Shown here piece by piece: positions 55,429-60,000 of a DNA stretch of 60,000 nucleotides. The notes under the pieces are model-generated. The model had not been told where the DNA came from. It saw only the letters and a program-made list of their open reading frames with translations, and made no database searches. The translations under genes were made by a program, and so were the position numbers. Source of the stretch: Polytrichum commune (lineage: Eukaryota > Streptophyta > Polytrichopsida > Polytrichales > Polytrichaceae); assembly GCA_950295325.1 (NCBI GenBank), contig OX485806.1, forward strand, positions 58,463,169-58,523,168, in the 5' to 3' direction. Position 1 is the first letter of the stretch. The number at the start of each line of letters is the position of its first letter.

Positions 55429-56233
55429 TATGAACCCAAAATGGTTGCTCATATTTGTTTTATGCTTAGAATTCACTTGAAGTTGCATTTGACATCGTTA
55501 TTGAAACAACAAAAAGTATTAAAAAAAGTGAGGCTTGGTGTGGAATTATGTTTTAGGCCTTAGGCTTAGGCGGGATGGTTAAGTAGAGGATTAGCGGCAT
55601 TAGGGGGTTGGTTGAATTAAGTGGAGAGTGTGTGTGTTAAGAAAGGGGAAGGGCCTTGGGGTTTCATTGTTTGAATTGAGGCCTTCCCGCGTTGGTTTAG
55701 GAGTTGAGGGTTTAGTGGATAGGCTTGAGTTATTTTTAGTTAGGAAGGGGTTAAGGGGTGTGTGGTTTTGGGGTGCTCTCTCCCTCTCTCTCTCTCTCCC
55801 CCTCCCTCTCTCCCTCTAGATTCGGCAGCTAGGCCAGTTGAGAATGTTGGTTGAAGGAGTGCGGCAGCAAAGCCAGGTTGAGAATGCTGGTTGAAGGATT
55901 TGGCAGCTAGGCCAGGTTGAGAATGATGGTTGAAGGATTCGGCAGTTAGACAAGTTGAGAATGCTGGTTGAAGGATTGCGGCAGCTAGGCCAGTTGAGAA
56001 TGTTGGTTGAAGGATTTCGGCAGCTAGGCCAGTTGAGAATGTTGGTTGAAGGAGTGTGGCAGCTAGGCCAGTTGAGAATGATGGTTGAAGGGTGCGGCAA
56101 CTAGGCCAGATTGAGAATGCTGGTTGAAGGATTTCGGCAGCTAGGCCACGCTGGGAATGTTGGTTGAAGGATTCGGCGGCTACCTAAGGGGTTGAGACTG
56201 AAGTGATATAAGGGTGGGTGGTTTGGCCTCATA
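55429..56233 (+). mobile_element. Solo LTR C (805 bp) with TSD GTGGT, containing a minisatellite
   Basis: Begins TATGAACCCAAA and ends TTTGGCCTCATA, matching the LTR C at 14822-15704 with the terminal TG and CA each changed by one transition. Flanked by GTGGT (55424-55428 and 56234-56238). The uninterrupted site in MULE-like copy 1 (near 20232) confirms the boundaries exactly. Confidence 0.88.
55820..56180. repeat. Minisatellite, about nine units of 39-42 bp, inside LTR C
   Basis: Units read TTCGGCAGCTAGGCCAGTTG, AGAATGTTGGTTGAAGGA with small variations. Absent from the other LTR C copy, which has a different short repeat at the matching position. Confidence 0.88.
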
Positions 56234-57312
56234 GTGGTCCTGTGCCATCCATCTCCACTCTAGTATGCAAGATCTACAAGGAGCCTCCCAAGTGCATTGC
56301 ACCATGCGTTGCCAAAATCTTCTACGTCCACGGCAATGATACCACTCAACGGGTGTGCATTCATCTTGGCAATCATCGCCACCCCGTCAAGGTCGACAAC
56401 TTCAGAGATAGCCGCACGAGTATTGACGCCCTCATTGAGAACATGTCGAGCAAAGGCCTCAAGCCACTCACAACAAAATCGTTCTAGAAGCCAACAAGGA
56501 CCTTGTGGGTGAGTTCCTCCTCCGCAATGATAGTGATCCTCATCACTTGCTTTCATTGGAAGAGCTTGAGACCGTTTTTTATCGTTGCAAGGAATTGAAT
56601 TCCCCCCACCTCCAGAACAAAGTTACAACGTTCAAATACTTGCGTAGGTTAGGAGCTATGGATGGCATCGTAAGCTTAGAGGTGTGAACACATGGACTTA
56701 TGTCCACCAAAATCAGTTCCCGAGCCCAGGTGACGAGACGGACAAAGTCTTCGTCTTCAAGATGTGTGAGGTTGGCCCCGGCAGTGGGGTTGACTTGGTT
56801 AGGCGCATGCAGTTTGGCGGGGATCTCAAGCATGCTTGGATCATGTCCGACCATGTCAAGCACGCGGCCAAATGGACCACCATGGTTTGCCGCGTATATG
56901 ACGGGACGTACCAACGCATCATGACATTCGCTTGCTGCAACTTCCAATCCAAGGACAAGGATGCTCAAGTGTTATTTTGGCATAACCTCAACCAGGTCAT
57001 GGCTCGGCATGGAATCCGGAAGCCACATTTCAAAGGCTCCATGGCGAACAATGCGCAAGCCAATTGGAACACCGTGAGCATCGTCTATGTCTCCGGAGAT
57101 CCCAAGGTTCCGATACAAATGCGCGAGAGAACTTGATACTTCCATTGTACCCAGTCATTAGAAAAACACACCAAACTCTATATCAAACACGACTTGCAAC
57201 ACCAACACAAGCGTCTCTGCCTCGAGTACAGCGACGCCCGCTCTATGTTGTTGGCATAGACGAGGTACCTTGCTATCAAGGCTAGGTGGGCTTCGTCCGA
57301 CTGCACCTCTGA

Positions 57313-57828
57313 TGTTTTAAATTCATGAACCTTCGTGAACTTGTATTTAGTACAAATTTTTGGAATATTGGTATTTTGTTGTGATTATCTACATTTGGCT
57401 TTAGAATTGGGTCCTACAATAACTTAATTTCAAATGCATAGAATTGCGTTTGAATGAAATATGGATAGGTGGTACATGTTCACTATTGAATATATAATGG
57501 TTGTCACAACTTAACCCTTTATACAAAAAAATTATAGTACATTTTTGGAAGCATACCTAACCACATTCATGTCAATTGTAAGTTTGAATATTATGAAAAT
57601 TAATCAAATTAGGAACCCTTACCTTATATGGCCTATTTGTTGATACCAAATTAGAGGCCCTAAAAAACTAGATCTAGAATTTTTAAGGAAGGATACCATA
57701 GAGAGTGTGGTTCAGTAGAATAGGGACATAGTAGCCACAACACTGAGGACACAAACTACCCTGCTTTGTGTTGCCTTCCTTTAGCATCCTAGTCCGACAT
57801 AGCCCCCTGCCTCAATGCCCTACCAGAC
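57313..57828. other. AT-rich sequence, no gene seen
   Basis: Begins immediately where MULE-like copy 2 is cut. No recognisable termini or coding sequence. Confidence 0.5.
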
Positions 57829-58440
57829 TTACTCCTTGGCTACCATTTGTACATTGAGGATGCCACTTTTTGTGGCATGCACAACTCCGAAGACCCACCC
57901 TTCACACTGAAGCTGCAGCTCCCGATTGCAACCATCACCTTCTTCTTTCCGCCACAACAATACCATCTTGTCCCTCCACCTTGAGTTGCACTTGCGCCAG
58001 CCTTGAGTGATCCTTTGCAATGAGAAAATGGTACACACAACAATGGCCATAGGATAAGCACAACAACCTCCTATAGTCCATGACAACCTAGCAAACAATG
58101 TAGGAAGGAGAACTCCTGCCTCTTTGCAATTGCCTTTCACCAACGACTAGTGCCAATTCGGGGAGAAGTCACTAAAGTCCTTTGAATTAAATAACCCATT
58201 CCTTAGGTGAGCAGCTTCATAGTCAAATTGCCAACCCTTTGAATTGACAGAGTAATAATAAGCAAAAGAAAAACATGCCGGCATTTGACCAAGGCAAAGG
58301 CAGGGCCATTGTGACCTTTCATGCATCCGCTTCCCATGCGTTAACTCCAAAGTCTTAACTTCACAACCATGCCTTGCCATGAAAGGTTTTGCATGGCACT
58401 CTATACCTGACCATGCATTTTTGGCTCATTAATTCAATTG
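57829..58440 (-). CDS. Unrecognised reading frame, possible degraded coding sequence
   Basis: The minus strand is open from about 58440 to 58147 (ECHAKPFMARHGCEVKTLEL, GWQFDYEAAHLRNGLFNSKD), then one TAG, then open to 57829 (VKGNCKEAGVLLPTLFARLS ... GVVHATKSGILNVQM). The two frames are collinear and the composition is protein-like, so this may be a real exon with one in-frame TAG. I do not recognise the family and cannot exclude chance. Confidence 0.25.
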
Positions 58441-60000
58441 TGTGACCCCCGCAATTCTAACACCACTGACCTTTCACTACTAGCTCACCCCCTAGCATGC
58501 TGGAGCACTTCGCGGCGTCCTTGGGAATCCTGCTTCTCTGATCCTAAGGAAAACTGCGACTAGAAAGACCAACTTTGTGGCCCAGCTAGCTCGCTTTGCA
58601 ACCTTTGAGAATGCAATGCAATTGCAGTAACAAACATGTTGACCCACACGAGACCAACGCTACCATCAAATTCAACTCACACTCCTCAACTTGTTCGATT
58701 AATTTCAAAGGTTAGAGTGCAGTCTTATATCAAGAAAAGAGCAAACGACGAGATCCAATTGTGATGAACCTTTGTTGAGGACATTGTTGTTATCCGCCCC
58801 TAGGAATTGTTGTTGTTCCTCATGTTGCATTTCTCCTACCTCCTGTTGCTTATGTGGCCATCGATTCCTCCATTATTGGGATTTTAACCCAACGCCAAAG
58901 CCTTCAGCAAAGCAAAGCTTTTGCTTCCCTGTTTTTCTAGATCTGACCACAACCACATGTTGCTTCGTTGGGATGTTTGAAGTCGGGTTGGCCCTTGTCT
59001 ACACACCAAGGTGTGGACTGTGATCCTTGCTCCACCTACATTAACCTTCCTAGAGACCCACAATTTGTCCAGTGCCAAGCTCACCGGACCTGAGTCTTAC
59101 ACAAACATGGAGGCAAGGGCATCTAGAAACTGCTCTCCTCTCATCCTTGTTACATCATCAACATAAAAATCATGATTCCTCACCCAACACCTACCCTACC
59201 CACCTCCACCTCTCAGCACACCAGAGCACAGCCTCACAGGAGCTGTGATAGCAAATTTTAGTTTACCTTTTTTGCAAATCAGATTTCAGTGTAAAAAGGG
59301 TTAAACTCTGTATCGGAATCCTAAAGTACTGTCAATGTAAATAGGCTATAGTCTTCAGATTCCAAAAAGCACAACTTTCAAGGCTATAGTTTTTGTAATG
59401 AAGAGGAACTTTGAGAGAGGATTGCTAACATGTAACTGAGTGTTATCCTGGGATTCCAATTATGCTGAAGTAAGAATGTGAGATCAGCAAAGGAATTGAT
59501 GACAAGATCTAATATGAGAATTGAGTGAATTCCATGAATCTACTTAAACACTGATAATGGTGTTTGTGATCTTAATTACAAGTGAACCATAGGTATTGAA
59601 AAGACAATAGTCATGCTGGGAGAGGAAGGGGCCTAGTGGAAAGGCTATGGTCTTGAACAGTTGCTGTGGAGGGAGGCCGAAAGGACAACACAGTCACTGG
59701 CTGGACGTTACCTATTCCAGAGGTTGGTAATTCTAACCTTCTTGAAACCATAACTTGGTAATAATTGAATTTATGTAATTCTAGTCTATGGCCTTGTTGT
59801 AATTGCGATTCCTAATGAACTAAGAATCCATTGAAGACTATAACCAGATGTGAATTATGCTAATGTGGAACTAAAGACTATAGCAAAGATCAAAGTGCCC
59901 TTGGCTTTGACAAATAAGACCCAATGATGTTACTCTTGAAAATACTATAGTCGATGGTTGTGCCTATGCTTGTGCACCGCACTTGGTCCAAATAAAATGA
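58441..60000. other. No gene recognised
   Basis: Mixed-composition sequence. A short minus-strand frame at 58884-59084 and a plus-strand frame at 58772-59023 overlap, with no known motif. 59280-59960 contains several scattered copies of a CTATAGTC-like word (59346, 59383, 59944 and similar) without clear periodicity. Confidence 0.4.

Larger units (their letters stand above)
54667..57312 (+). pseudogene. MULE-like transposase gene (copy 2), truncated at both ends and interrupted by LTR C
   Basis: Close relative of the gene at 16893-21195. Reads MWELYAGKCRVYGLP, the Ser/Pro linker, ILKKLDYDTLQIKEVNFL, WTKTQTTNI and the Cys/His cluster (CVGHLKCQNSLC ... CKIYKEPPKCIAPC ... HLGNHRHP). The core follows with RVYDGTYQR, KGSMANNAQANWNTVSIVYV (the second catalytic Asp is Asn) and FHCTQSLEKH-like sequence, ending abruptly at about 57312 before the intron. 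It is split by LTR C at 55429-56233. Here the zinc-ligand Cys that is TGA in copy 1 is still TGC. Frameshifts near 55140, 56480 and 56690. Not functional. Confidence 0.6.

Overview
This window looks like nuclear DNA from a large, repeat-rich green-lineage (streptophyte or chlorophyte) genome. The evidence is GT-AG introns, a short TTTAGGG-type telomere tract, chromoviral and other Ty3/gypsy retroelements, solo LTRs with 5-bp target duplications, MULE-like transposase genes and a MITE. I see no convincing host housekeeping gene. Nearly everything recognisable is a mobile element, many nested inside each other. A seed-free plant or alga seems more likely than a flowering plant, because gypsy elements carrying a cytosine methyltransferase are known from charophyte algae. 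The species cannot be fixed from sequence alone.

Layout. 1-7.0 kb: a decayed chromodomain gypsy element (family G1, + strand) with its own broken 3' LTR, hit by a solo LTR, by a second LTR and by a 2.03-kb TG...CA insertion. 7.6-13.4 kb: exons of a decayed, spliced methyltransferase-like gene (- strand), interrupted by a solo LTR with TSD AAGGT and by about 2.1 kb of AT-rich DNA. 14.8-15.7 kb: a solo LTR of another family (LTR C, TSD AGAGG). 16.9-21.2 kb: a MULE-like transposase gene (- strand) interrupted by LTR B. 22-23.5 kb: an LTR fragment and a G1 integrase/chromodomain fragment. 25.7-48.2 kb: gypsy element G2 (+ strand) in the order gag, protease, DNA cytosine methyltransferase, RT, RNase H, integrase, PHD finger. 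Its methyltransferase is split by a 14,826-bp DNA transposon (28800-43625) with 28-bp perfect terminal inverted repeats and a 4-bp AGGT target duplication. 48.6-52.8 kb: a third G1 element (- strand) with primer-binding site and 5' LTR, carrying a 409-bp MITE. 52.8-57.3 kb: a tandem array, an LTR A and a second MULE-like copy that contains its own LTR C. 57.3-60 kb: nothing recognised with confidence.

The most interesting unit is the 14.8-kb transposon. It carries a putative transposase gene on the + strand (40297-43094, one intron, DUF7869-like core) and a four-exon gene on the - strand (36442-30486). The exons of the second gene join in phase and combine a ParB-like DGQH motif, a DNA N6/N4-methyltransferase-like motif, a charged/proline-rich linker and an FCP1/NIF-type HAD phosphatase domain. 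Around and inside that gene, in the upstream region, in each of its first three introns and twice in an exon, sits a family of 19 copies of a 22-bp palindrome with arms GTTTGGGTCG and CGACCCAAAC. Seven copies form a 32-bp-period array upstream and six form a 57-bp-period array in intron 1. I did not notice the full palindrome elsewhere in the window. A self-encoded DNA-binding/modifying protein with its own repeated palindromic sites is the best candidate here for an undescribed system; the functional link is inference.
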